The translations under genes were made by a program, and so were the position numbers. A DNA stretch of 64,000 nucleotides from DASQDN01 sp963844855. GTDB lineage: Bacteria; Acidobacteriota; Terriglobia; Bryobacterales; Bryobacteraceae. This document shows positions 29,869 through 38,090 of this stretch, in pieces. The DNA is taken from positions 353,835-417,834 of the forward strand of contig CAWJQP010000072.1 of the NCBI GenBank assembly GCA_963844855.1. Direction: 5' to 3'. Position 1 is the first letter of the stretch; the number at the start of each line of letters is the position of its first letter. The notes beneath the pieces were generated by a model, which was not told the origin of the DNA, did not search any database, and saw only the letters and a list, made by a program, of their open reading frames with translations.

Positions 29869-31636
29869 ATGCGATGTCTCGCTTGTCTGCTCCCGGTCTG
29901 TTTTGTGGCTCCGTTGATATTTGCGGCCGACCCACCGCCAATCCGGCTTCACCGCGTTGCGGCCGGTTTCGAGATGCCTCTCGACATCCGCTTTCCTGCC
30001 GACGGCAGCGGGCGCATGTTCGTTGTCGAACAGCGTGGACGAATCCGTGTCGTGAAGAATGGCTCGGTGGCCTCAGTTCCCTTCCTCGACTGGCGTTCTA
30101 AGGTTATTTGTTGCGGAGAACGCGGTCTGCTCGGCCTCGCATTCCCTCCTGGCTTTGCATCAAAGCGCTACTTCTATATCAACTACACGGAGACGCCAGG
30201 AGGTGGGACGGTCGTATCCCGGATTAAGGTCTCAGGCGATGCGGACGTAGCCGATCCTAACTCTGAGGAAGTGATTCTTCGAGTCGCGCAGCCGTTTTCG
30301 AATCACAATGGCGGCAACTTGGCTTTCGGACCGGATGGCTATCTTTACATCGGTCTCGGCGATGGCGGTAGCGCCAACGATCCTCAGGGCAACGGGCAGC
30401 GGACGAATGCACTTCTCGGCAAGATGCTCCGCATTGATGTCGAGTCCGGCCAAGCGTCCCTATGCGATTCCAGCGGATAACCCCTTCCGGAATGACTCAG
30501 CCTACCGCCCGGAGATATGGGCGACGGGCTTGCGCAATCCTTGGCGTTATACCTTCGATCGCGAAACGCGGGATCTTTGGATCGCCGACGTCGGTCAGAA
30601 TCGCGCCGAAGAAGTGAACTTTCAGCCGGCATCGAGCCGCGGCGGTGTGAACTACGGATGGAATCGCATGGAGGGACTGCAATGCCTCCCGGCGAGCGGG
30701 ACCTGTGACCGCACCGGTTTGACTATGCCGATCCTCGAGTACACCAGGCAACTAGGCGTTTCCGTGACTGGCGGCTACGTGTACCGCGGTTCCCGCTATC
30801 CTGCCCTGCGCGGCTTTTATCTGTACGGAGACTTCGGTAGCGGCAATCTTTGGGCTGTCCAACCTTCCGGGTCAGCCTGGGACAATCGCCTGGTTCTAGC
30901 CTCAGGCCGCACTATCTCCGCGTTTGGGGAAGACGAAGCCGGCGAGCTTTACCTTGCCAATTATGACGGCGGAGAAATCTATCTCATCGCGGCAGGAGCG
31001 CCAGCCACAACCGCCAACGGTATCGTCAATGCGGCAAGTTTCGGCTCCGGCATTAGTCCCGGATCTCTGGCAACCATCTTCGGAACCGGCATCACATCAC
31101 TTCCCGGTATCATTCAGTCCACAGCTTTCCCGCTGCCAGCCGAATTGGCGGGAACGTCTGTGACGATCAACGGTATCCGGGTACCCTTAACCGCGGTCGC
31201 GTCTGTTAACGGCCAGGAACAAATCAACTTTCAGGTTCCATACGAGCTGACAAGCGCGTCTCGGGCTACTGTCGTCATAACAGCGAATGGCCAGACGAGC
31301 GCGCCGGTTGAAGTGCCAATCGTCAATGCGCAGCCGGAGATCTTCGCCATTACGCGCGCCGGGACGAATGCAACCATCTGGGCAACCGGTCTCGGACCCA
31401 CTTCGAATACTCCGACGACCGGCCAACCGGCTCCCAGAATGCCGCTAGCCACTCTTGTCGCGCCCCTGACGGTCACCATAGGAGGCTCCACTGCAGCACA
31501 AAGCTTCGCCGGTCTGGCGCCCGATTTTGCAGGTTTGTATCAGGTGAATGTTCAGTTGCCCACAAACACAGCCACGGGCGCTCCTGTTGTCATCGCGACC
31601 TCAGGAGCATCTAGCCAGCCGGTAGCGCTACCTTAG
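29869..31636 (+). CDS. PQQ-type sugar dehydrogenase with Solibacter-type C-terminal domain, one frame break
   Basis: A signal peptide (MRCLACLLPVCFVAPLIFA) precedes a glucose/sorbosone-dehydrogenase beta-propeller: VEQRGRIRVVKNG, GERGLLGLAFPPGF, NHNGGNLAFGPDGYLYIGLGDGG, then after a break near 30450 PEIWATGLRNPWRYTFD, LWIADVGQNRAEEVN and VTGGYVYRG. The last 210 residues (GIVNAASFGSGISPGSLATIFG to the end) are the beta-rich domain found at the C-terminus of many Solibacter exported proteins. The enzyme would oxidise sugars in the periplasm with PQQ. The ATG at 29869 is preferred over 29842. Divergent from the PSD1 gene. Confidence 0.87.
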
Positions 31637-32733
31637 TGGCTGACTTGGATTCTTTTATTGCGCTGCTCTCACTTGTTATCTGGGTTTATCTGCTTTTCTT
31701 CCGTGGAATGTTCTGGCGCATCGCGAAACCGACAAACCAGAAGAACGGCATGCATCGCAATGTGGTGGTCGCCGCCGTCATTCCGGCACGAGATGAGGAG
31801 GAAGTCATTGGGCGAGCGGTTGCTTCGCTCCGGTCGCAGCGCTTCGGTGGCGAACTCCGCATTTTCGTCGTGAACGACAACAGTTCCGATCGTACGGCTG
31901 GAATCGCCGCCGGCAGCGGAGCAGTTGTCGTTGAAGCCGGTCCATTGCCGCGGGGGTGGACAGGGAAAATGTGGGCGCAATCTCAGGGTGTAAAGCACTC
32001 CGCAATCGACAATCCCGATTACTTTCTGTTCACCGATGCAGACATCGAACACGCACCGGACAGCGTACAGGGCCTCCTTAACCGCAACGTCGATCTTGCT
32101 TCGGCTATGGTCAGACTCCGCTGCGAATCAATGCCTGAACGGCTTCTTATCCCTGCGTTTGTATTCTTTTTCTTCAAGCTCTATCCGCCTCGCTGGATCG
32201 CGGATCCGAAGTCGTCAACTGCGGGCGCAGCCGGGGGGTGCATCCTGATCAAGTCATCCACGCTGCGTAAGATTGGCGGCGTCGAAGCCATCCGTGGTGA
32301 ACTGATTGACGACTGCGCTCTTGCAGCCAAAGTGAAGCCCCACGGCTCGGTCTGGCTGGGTCTATCGAACGACACGCGAAGCATCCGAGCATACGATTCG
32401 TTCGCGACCATCTGGAACATGGTCGCAAGAACCGCTTTCACCCAACTTCACCATAGTTCCCTGCTGTTGGCGGGCACTGTCGTAGGGATGCTCATCACGT
32501 ATATAGTTCCGCCGCTGTTTGCACTCCAGGGCTTACCTGCAGCAGTGCTCGCGTGGCTCGCGATGTCCTTCTCCTACGCCCCTATGCTTCGCTTTTATCA
32601 GCAACCGGTTTTGCTGGCGCCGCTTCTTCCTGCGATTGCAGCGTTTTATATGGGAGCCACCATTCATTCCGCCATCCGTTACTGGCTCGGCGTGGGTGGG
32701 CAATGGAAAGGTCGCGTGCAGGATGTCCGCTAG
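31636..32733 (+). CDS. hpnB: Glycosyltransferase family 2, HpnB-like
   Basis: 365 aa. A first membrane helix, then a GT2 domain (AAVIPARDEEEVIGRAVASL, FVVNDNSSDRTAGIA, YFLFTDADIEHAP as the DxD-type site), then GAAGGCILIKSSTLRKIGG, and membrane helices near the C-terminus. The spacing and GWTGKMWAQSQG resemble the hopene-associated transferase HpnB. The start GTG overlaps the TAG of the dehydrogenase gene. No other hopanoid gene lies in the window, so the acceptor is not confirmed. Confidence 0.8.
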   Translation: MADLDSFIALLSLVIWVYLLFFRGMFWRIAKPTNQKNGMHRNVVVAAVIPARDEEEVIGRAVASLRSQRFGGELRIFVVNDNSSDRTAGIAAGSGAVVVEAGPLPRGWTGKMWAQSQGVKHSAIDNPDYFLFTDADIEHAPDSVQGLLNRNVDLASAMVRLRCESMPERLLIPAFVFFFFKLYPPRWIADPKSSTAGAAGGCILIKSSTLRKIGGVEAIRGELIDDCALAAKVKPHGSVWLGLSNDTRSIRAYDSFATIWNMVARTAFTQLHHSSLLLAGTVVGMLITYIVPPLFALQGLPAAVLAWLAMSFSYAPMLRFYQQPVLLAPLLPAIAAFYMGATIHSAIRYWLGVGGQWKGRVQDVR

Positions 32734-33365
32734 TAAATTTCTACGATGTCCGGTGGAGAAGTGCGGCGGGTGGCCCAGCCGCGCGCGGTATAGGCGTTGT
32801 GCTCCGTGTGGAACCATTTGTGCACCGCCGGTAAATCACGGATTTGCTTGGCCAGCACACGGAAGCTTCGAAGGGCCGCGGCTTCTTTCTCGATCCGCCG
32901 TTCCAGCAATCGTCCGGTTATGCCATCGTCGGGTGTTGCTTCAAAGTCGAGCGAATATTTACCGGGCTCCATACCAAAGACCCACTCGAAAATTGCCCGC
33001 GAGCGTGGCATATGAAAGTCAGACGTGACAACGGCGAGCCGCCGCCAGCCTACCGGGTCGACGTGAAGAAGTTTCGTCAGATACGCGTTTCCGATCGTGT
33101 CGTATGATGACGCCTCCACTTGCACACGATCGTCAGGAATGCCTTTGTCGAGCAAATACGCTGCTCCAGCAACAGATTCGATGTATGGATAGCCTTCGTC
33201 GTTCAGCGGAGGCGGACGATGCACGGTTCCGGAAGACAAACAGACGATCGTTGCCGTGCCAGCTATGTCAATGGCTCGATCCAGGCGCCGTATGACCCAG
33301 GGCGGTAAGGCGCCACCTTCGCGTACTCCTCCTCCGAGCACGAGCACCGCATCGAGTGTGTTCAT
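32730..33365 (-). CDS. YdcF/DUF218 family protein
   Basis: 211 aa, cytoplasmic by sequence. The DUF218 fold is recognisable by the N-terminal VLVLGGGVREGG, the middle VEASSYDTIGNAYLTK and VVTSDFHMPRSRAIFEWVFG. Members such as ElyC and SanA act near the cell envelope, but the reaction is not known. It overlaps the end of the convergent glycosyltransferase by 4 bases, and lies 8 bases behind the zinc-ribbon gene on the same strand. Confidence 0.82.
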   Translation of the reverse strand: MNTLDAVLVLGGGVREGGALPPWVIRRLDRAIDIAGTATIVCLSSGTVHRPPPLNDEGYPYIESVAGAAYLLDKGIPDDRVQVEASSYDTIGNAYLTKLLHVDPVGWRRLAVVTSDFHMPRSRAIFEWVFGMEPGKYSLDFEATPDDGITGRLLERRIEKEAAALRSFRVLAKQIRDLPAVHKWFHTEHNAYTARGWATRRTSPPDIVEIY

Positions 33366-33373
33366 CCGTCTAA

Positions 33374-34120
33374 CTAGCGCTCGCTCGTAATCCTGACCAC
33401 CGGAATCAGCTTCTGCCAGTCCGGCATTTCGTAAGGTTGCAGGCGCGTTTTTATGGTCGCGGAGAGATCTTTGGACTCATACGGTCCGATCGAGGGGATG
33501 TTTGCCGGAAACTCGAACATCGTTTTACCTGCCGCTCCAAGACTGACCTGCGCCTGTAGTTCGGGCAGATCCGCAGGTGAATGGTTGACGACAAGATAGG
33601 CAATCTTGACTTGGCCTTTCCCTTCTTCGATGATCCGTATGCCCGCAATCTCGATATACTTCGCGAGCGGATGCGTCGTTGTTACAGCAGCTGAACCAGC
33701 GGAGCCAGTCGCTCCAGGGCTTTCGAGCGCGGCCGAGGGAGACTCGGCTGTCGTGTCCGTCTTTGAGGGAAGAACGTAGAGGTACAAAACAGCCAGAAGC
33801 GCGAGGATGCCCACCGCCGAGCCCGCCGCTACCAGCGCCGGTGACGTCGCCTTGCGCGTGACCGGGGGAGCCGAAGCGAAGGCCGGAAGAGACTCAGGCC
33901 GTGGCGCTATCGGCGGCGGAGGAGGGGCCGGTGGGACATACTGAGTCTGCACTGGCTGAGTTTGCACCGGTGGAGCCTGAGGCGGCGCTTGAAACTGCGG
34001 CGGCGGGGCCTGAGCAGGTGGGGCCGTCACAGTTTGGCTGGCCTTCACGCGGCAGTTAGGACAGTCCGTCTCGGAAGGCGGTACTTCGGATCCGCATTTC
34101 TGACAAATCCAAGTAAACAT
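33374..34120 (-). CDS. Zinc-ribbon, single-pass membrane protein
   Basis: 248 aa: an N-terminal zinc ribbon (CQKCGSEVPPSETDCPNC, four Cys), a long proline/glutamine-rich linker (residues 30-95), one membrane helix (LVAAGSAVGILALLAVLYLYV), and an outside domain of about 100 residues (IRIIEEGKGQVKIAYLVVNHS to PVVRITSER) of FxLYD-like look. The zinc ribbon should face the cytoplasm. The start ATG at 34120 is the only one before the ribbon. The function is unknown. Confidence 0.78.
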   Translation of the reverse strand: MFTWICQKCGSEVPPSETDCPNCRVKASQTVTAPPAQAPPPQFQAPPQAPPVQTQPVQTQYVPPAPPPPPIAPRPESLPAFASAPPVTRKATSPALVAAGSAVGILALLAVLYLYVLPSKTDTTAESPSAALESPGATGSAGSAAVTTTHPLAKYIEIAGIRIIEEGKGQVKIAYLVVNHSPADLPELQAQVSLGAAGKTMFEFPANIPSIGPYESKDLSATIKTRLQPYEMPDWQKLIPVVRITSER

Positions 34121-34130
34121 GGTTAGATAA

Positions 34131-35024
34131 CTACTGTAGCGTGATTTTTCGCAGTTGTTCTATCCGGTCCCGGAGGCTGCGCGAAAAACACTCTTCCTCC
34201 TCGGGCGAAGCGCCCGCGACTTTGAATCCGATGTGCAGTTGCGCATCCGTGATTTTCCCGAGATATTGCATCAGCCATTTCACATCTTCGACACCTATGT
34301 CGTTCTTGAAATCGTTCGTATGCGCTCCGCCGTAACCGAAACGCGCGCGGCCGCCAGAAACGCCTACGACGAACTGACTTGTCTGGGCGCGATACGGCTC
34401 GCATCTCCAATTGCCGCGGCCAAACATGCGTCCCCACGCCCCGAAGGATTGTCCCCAGTCATTTACGAAGTACACGCGGCGTCCGTCAGCGTACTCGAGG
34501 ATACTCGTGTTACTTCCATCCCGGACATCGCGGGCGTCTTTGTTGTCCCAGTTTGAGAACAGCATTACCAACACTTTCAACCCATTCAATTCCTTCGTGC
34601 CGAGGAACGGATTGTCTATCCAACTCCATGAACCTGCGAACTTGGCATCCGGTTCGACGCGCTCAAACGCGGCCCAGGTGAATGTGCCGTCCGGTTTGAT
34701 AAATCCCGAGGCCCGTTTCAACGCTGGCACGTTCTCAATACGCCCCTCCGGAAGAAAGTGGGTCGTCTCGGCAAAGTAACCGAGCGCGGTCGCAAACCTC
34801 GTTATGAAGGTTTCCGGCTTAACGTCGTGCCCGCCCTTCAGCCGCCATTCGATGCCGGCGGCGTCACGCACGAGTACCTTCGGACCGGTGCCCCCCATGT
34901 CCTCTCGCACGAACGTATAAGGCGGCTTCGGAGCAAACCGGGCCGCGCCCATATCAAAGGCTTCGACTTGGCCAGGATCTTGCCAAAGAATCGCCGTGAC
35001 CGCGAGCAGCGCAGGAACGAACAT
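34131..35024 (-). CDS. Hypothetical exported protein, possibly kinase-like
   Basis: 297 aa with a signal-like N-terminus (MFVPALLAVTAILWQ). Internal motifs recall atypical small-molecule or protein kinases of the HipA/Fam20C style: DAAGIEWRLKGGHDVKPE (Lys), FATALGYFAE (Glu), LVMLFSNWDNKDARD (Asp/Asn catalytic-loop pattern) and YFVNDWGQSFG (DWG in place of DFG). This is a pattern reading, not a recognised family match. Same strand and 10 bases upstream of the zinc-ribbon gene, divergent from the parvulin gene. Confidence 0.7.
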   Translation of the reverse strand: MFVPALLAVTAILWQDPGQVEAFDMGAARFAPKPPYTFVREDMGGTGPKVLVRDAAGIEWRLKGGHDVKPETFITRFATALGYFAETTHFLPEGRIENVPALKRASGFIKPDGTFTWAAFERVEPDAKFAGSWSWIDNPFLGTKELNGLKVLVMLFSNWDNKDARDVRDGSNTSILEYADGRRVYFVNDWGQSFGAWGRMFGRGNWRCEPYRAQTSQFVVGVSGGRARFGYGGAHTNDFKNDIGVEDVKWLMQYLGKITDAQLHIGFKVAGASPEEEECFSRSLRDRIEQLRKITLQ

Positions 35025-35064
35025 GCTTATGGATACCGGCAGGTTAGATGCCGGTCACGAGATA

Positions 35065-35934
35065 ATGATACTCGTGCCTTGGTTTGTTAATGGAGATCTC
35101 GTTGACGACGCGCTTGTGCGCGAAGAAGCTGCACGCATGAGACCGCAGTATATGGAGTCCGTCGGTCAGATGGATCCGATCGAGGCGGAGATGCAGCTAC
35201 GCGAATGGGCGCGTGACAACGTAATCGAGCGAATGCTACTTAAGGCGGCGGCGGTCGGAGATCCGGAACCCGTGCCTGCCGAGGTCATCGAGAAGGGTCT
35301 CGAAGCGATGAACACCGAAGCCGGTGGCAAGGTGTCATGCGGCACACGCACCAGTGACGAGGACATACGCGGGCAGATCGAGACTCAATATCGAATCGAG
35401 CGGCTCATCCATCGGGTGCATTCGTCGGTACCCGCTCCGAAGCCCAAGGAAGTCGCTGAACTGTACAAGCAGCACAAATCCCGCTTCATGACGCCGGAGC
35501 TCGTCCATGCTGCCCACATCGTAAAGAACGTCGATGAGCAGCACGATGAGGCGTCTGCGCGCGCCGCTATCGAGGCGGCGCTGGCTGCTTTGAACACCGG
35601 CATGGCATTTCGCGAAGTGGCTGACCAGCACTCCGATTGCGCCGGCAACGGCGGGGATCTTGGCTGGTTTCCTCGTGGTCAGATGGTGGACGAATTCGAC
35701 GATGTTGTCTTCAATTTGCCCGTTGGCAGCCGGAGCGATATCTTCCGGTCGCCCTTCGGCTTTCACATCGCCACTGTAATCGAGCGACGGGCCGAGGGTG
35801 TCAGAGCTTTCAAGGAAATCGAGAACGAGATCACTGCGCACGTGTGGCAAGAGAAGCGGCAGAGAGCTCTCGAGGAATATTTGGACCAACTCCGTGCCAA
35901 GGCTGAAATTCGCCAAGGCAAAGCGGCGCAATGA
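35065..35934 (+). CDS. Parvulin-type peptidyl-prolyl isomerase
   Basis: About 289 aa. An N-terminal SurA/chaperone-like helical part (VDDALVREEAARM to RIERLIHRV) is followed by a PpiC domain (ELVHAAHIVKNV, FREVADQHSDCAGNGGDLGWFPRGQMVDEFDDVVF, SPFGFHIATVIERR). It catalyses prolyl cis-trans isomerisation. There is no signal peptide from the ATG at 35065; the frame is open back to 34996 but that overlaps the divergent gene. The last codons overlap the ATG of the formylglycine enzyme gene, so both are probably made together. Confidence 0.88.
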   Translation: MILVPWFVNGDLVDDALVREEAARMRPQYMESVGQMDPIEAEMQLREWARDNVIERMLLKAAAVGDPEPVPAEVIEKGLEAMNTEAGGKVSCGTRTSDEDIRGQIETQYRIERLIHRVHSSVPAPKPKEVAELYKQHKSRFMTPELVHAAHIVKNVDEQHDEASARAAIEAALAALNTGMAFREVADQHSDCAGNGGDLGWFPRGQMVDEFDDVVFNLPVGSRSDIFRSPFGFHIATVIERRAEGVRAFKEIENEITAHVWQEKRQRALEEYLDQLRAKAEIRQGKAAQ

Positions 35935-36896
35935 GCTTCAAGATCGTCTCCCCGCCACCTCCCTGCTGCGTGCCCAGCAAGCAGCGCGCGGCGGATCTTG
36001 AAGTGTCTCGGAGACTATCCACAAATCGTGAGCGCATAGCTTCGGGCTCAACCGAGAACATGATCAGGCTCGATGGCGGCCGATTTCTCATGGGAACAGA
36101 CTCGCCCGAAGCCTTTCCGCAAGACGGCGAAGGTCCCGTCCGCGAGATCACGCTTGATCCTTTTTACATGGACGCGCGGCCGGTTTCCAACGATCAGTTT
36201 CGTGAGTTTGTTAAAGCCACGGGCTATCGAACGGAGTCCGAGCAATTCGGATGGTCTTTCGTTTTCCAGGCTCACATACCGCCAGAGAAGGTGGAGGATC
36301 GGGTCGCAAGTGTCCAATGGTGGTGCAAAGTATCGGGAGCCGACTGGGCCCATCCGGAAGGTCCCGACACCAACATTGATGCTCGGGGCCACTTGCCCGT
36401 GATCCATGTAAGTTGGAATGACGCCGCCGAATACGCGCGTTGGTCAGGTAAGCGATTGCCGACGGAAGCTGAGTGGGAGTATGCGGCGCGCGGAGGCCTG
36501 GAACAAAGGCTCTACCCTTGGGGAGATGAGTTGACTCCCGAAGGCCGGCATCTGTGCAACGTGTGGCAAGGTGATTTTCCACATCGCGACACAGGCGACG
36601 ATGGCTTCACCGCGGTTGGCCCAGCCGACGCCTTCCCCGCGAATGGCTATGGATTATTCGGAATCACCGGCAATGCATGGGAATGGTGTGGAGATTGGTT
36701 CGATCCTTCTTATCACGTCACGACGACCCGTCTAAATCCGATTGGACCACCTCAAGGCGCGGCGAAGATCATGAAGGGCGGCTCGTATCTTTGCAACCGT
36801 TCGTACTGCAATCGCTATCGTGTGGCGGCGAGAACGTCCAATACTCCGGATAGCGCAACCACGAACATCAGTTTGCGCACCGTACGGGACGTGTAA
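35931..36896 (+). CDS. Formylglycine-generating enzyme (SUMF1 family)
   Basis: 321 aa. The FGE-sulfatase fold is clear: IRLDGGRFLMGTDS, PVSNDQFREFVKATGYRTESE, PVIHVSWNDAAEYARWSGKRLPTEAEWEYAARGG, GLFGITGNAWEWCGDWF and GGSYLCNRSYCNRYRVAART. The last holds the two cysteines that bind copper and oxidise a Cys in sulfatases to formylglycine, so this looks like a true FGE and not only a fold relative. No sulfatase gene is in the window. The first 43 residues are low in conservation and a later start is possible (ATG before IRLDGG). The gene overlaps that of the parvulin (ATGA). Confidence 0.9.
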   Translation: MSFKIVSPPPPCCVPSKQRAADLEVSRRLSTNRERIASGSTENMIRLDGGRFLMGTDSPEAFPQDGEGPVREITLDPFYMDARPVSNDQFREFVKATGYRTESEQFGWSFVFQAHIPPEKVEDRVASVQWWCKVSGADWAHPEGPDTNIDARGHLPVIHVSWNDAAEYARWSGKRLPTEAEWEYAARGGLEQRLYPWGDELTPEGRHLCNVWQGDFPHRDTGDDGFTAVGPADAFPANGYGLFGITGNAWEWCGDWFDPSYHVTTTRLNPIGPPQGAAKIMKGGSYLCNRSYCNRYRVAARTSNTPDSATTNISLRTVRDV

Positions 36897-37419
36897 GCAC
36901 CCGATACTTCCGCAGTAGCTCATACATCACGATTCCTCCGGCCGTCGACACGTTTAGCGAGTGTTTCAAGCCGAGCATGGGTATCCGTATGAACGTGTCG
37001 CACGTTGATAGTAACTCAGATTTGACGCCTTCGAGCTCATTGCCGAAGATGACACAGACAGGAAACTGCGGCCTCCAGTCAAACAGATCGACTGAGTGAA
37101 CGCCCGTTTCGATCGCAGCTATCTCGTAACCCCGATCGCGCAACAGTAGAGCCGCAGTTCGCGCATCCTCGACGTGCTCCCAGGGTACAGAATCTTCCGC
37201 TCCCAGCGCGGTCTTCAGAACGCCCTTATGGGGTGGAGCGCTGGTAATGCCGGAAAGCACCAGCCGCTCGATACTGGCTGCGTCGGCCGTTCGAAAAAAC
37301 GACCCAACATTGAATGCGCTACGCAAATTGTCGAGCAATACCGTTACCGGAAAGTTGCTGATCTTGTCGTAGGGTTTCGAGCCGGACGTTACTTGAAACG
37401 GAACCCTCTCCTCATCCAT
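36868..37419 (-). CDS. SpoU/TrmH-family RNA 2'-O-methyltransferase
   Basis: 183 aa, the short form without an RNA-binding extension. SPOUT motifs: VLLDNLRSAFNVGSFFRTAD (motif 1), FGNELEGVKSELLSTCD (motif 2) and IPMLGLKHSLNVSTAGGIVMYE (motif 3, knotted SAM site). It methylates a ribose in tRNA or rRNA; which one is not predictable. It overlaps the end of the convergent FGE gene by 29 bases. Confidence 0.92.
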   Translation of the reverse strand: MDEERVPFQVTSGSKPYDKISNFPVTVLLDNLRSAFNVGSFFRTADAASIERLVLSGITSAPPHKGVLKTALGAEDSVPWEHVEDARTAALLLRDRGYEIAAIETGVHSVDLFDWRPQFPVCVIFGNELEGVKSELLSTCDTFIRIPMLGLKHSLNVSTAGGIVMYELLRKYRVLTRPVRCAN

Positions 37420-37421
37420 AA

Positions 37422-38051
37422 CTAAAAATCGATAGACGCCAGGATGTCCGACGGTCTTTTTTCGAATGCCCTCGCAATGGACAGAAGGCTCTCCATGGAC
37501 GGCATATTGGCGCCACGTTCGATCGAACTGATTTGGGAGACGCTGAGCTTGGTAAGCGCGGCGAGATCCTTGAGCGACCAGTCACGCTCGACGCGCAATA
37601 ACTTGATCCGATGCCCAAGCCGCTCGCGAAGCCGGTCCTGATCCGTACGTCCCATGCCATACGCTTCGATGGCATTCCGTAGAGTCTGCCGCAGTTGATT
37701 CAATGAAAACGGTTTTGCCAGATAATCGAAGACTTTGAGTTTGAAAGTCACCCTCATGTCTTCGAGCGACGGATAACCGGTTACAACAATCACGCAAAGA
37801 TTTGGCCAGCGAGTCAGAAGTTGTTCGAGTACCTTCTCACCTTTGAACTCGCCCATCTTCATGTCCAGCAGCACGATGTCGGGGACCCGCTGCTCGGCTT
37901 CGACGAATAGATCCTCTGGATGCGCATACGCGCGCACAGCGTAAGCGCCTTCATCGCGCAGGAAATCTTCGATGTACGTGCGGAAGTCGGCATCGTCATC
38001 GAGCACGGCGATGTTGATGAGACCTGGCGCTGCGAGATCCGGCGAAGCCAC
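37422..38051 (-). CDS. Response regulator fused to an XRE helix-turn-helix
   Basis: 209 aa: a receiver domain (acidic pocket DDD near residue 18-20, phosphorylation Asp63 in IVLLDMKMG, TGYPS switch, KPFS Lys), a short linker, and a Cro/C1-type DNA-binding domain (RLGHRIKLLRVERDWSLKDLA, LSVSQISSIERGANMPS) from about residue 145. The usual regulator outputs are OmpR, NarL or Fis types; XRE is rare. It is 3 bases from the SpoU gene and 40 bases downstream of the Oar-like receptor gene on the same strand. No kinase is adjacent. Confidence 0.88.
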   Translation of the reverse strand: MASPDLAAPGLINIAVLDDDADFRTYIEDFLRDEGAYAVRAYAHPEDLFVEAEQRVPDIVLLDMKMGEFKGEKVLEQLLTRWPNLCVIVVTGYPSLEDMRVTFKLKVFDYLAKPFSLNQLRQTLRNAIEAYGMGRTDQDRLRERLGHRIKLLRVERDWSLKDLAALTKLSVSQISSIERGANMPSMESLLSIARAFEKRPSDILASIDF

Positions 38052-38090
38052 TCTCTCTACTTTAGAAGACAGCGGCCCGCCGGCTTGGAC

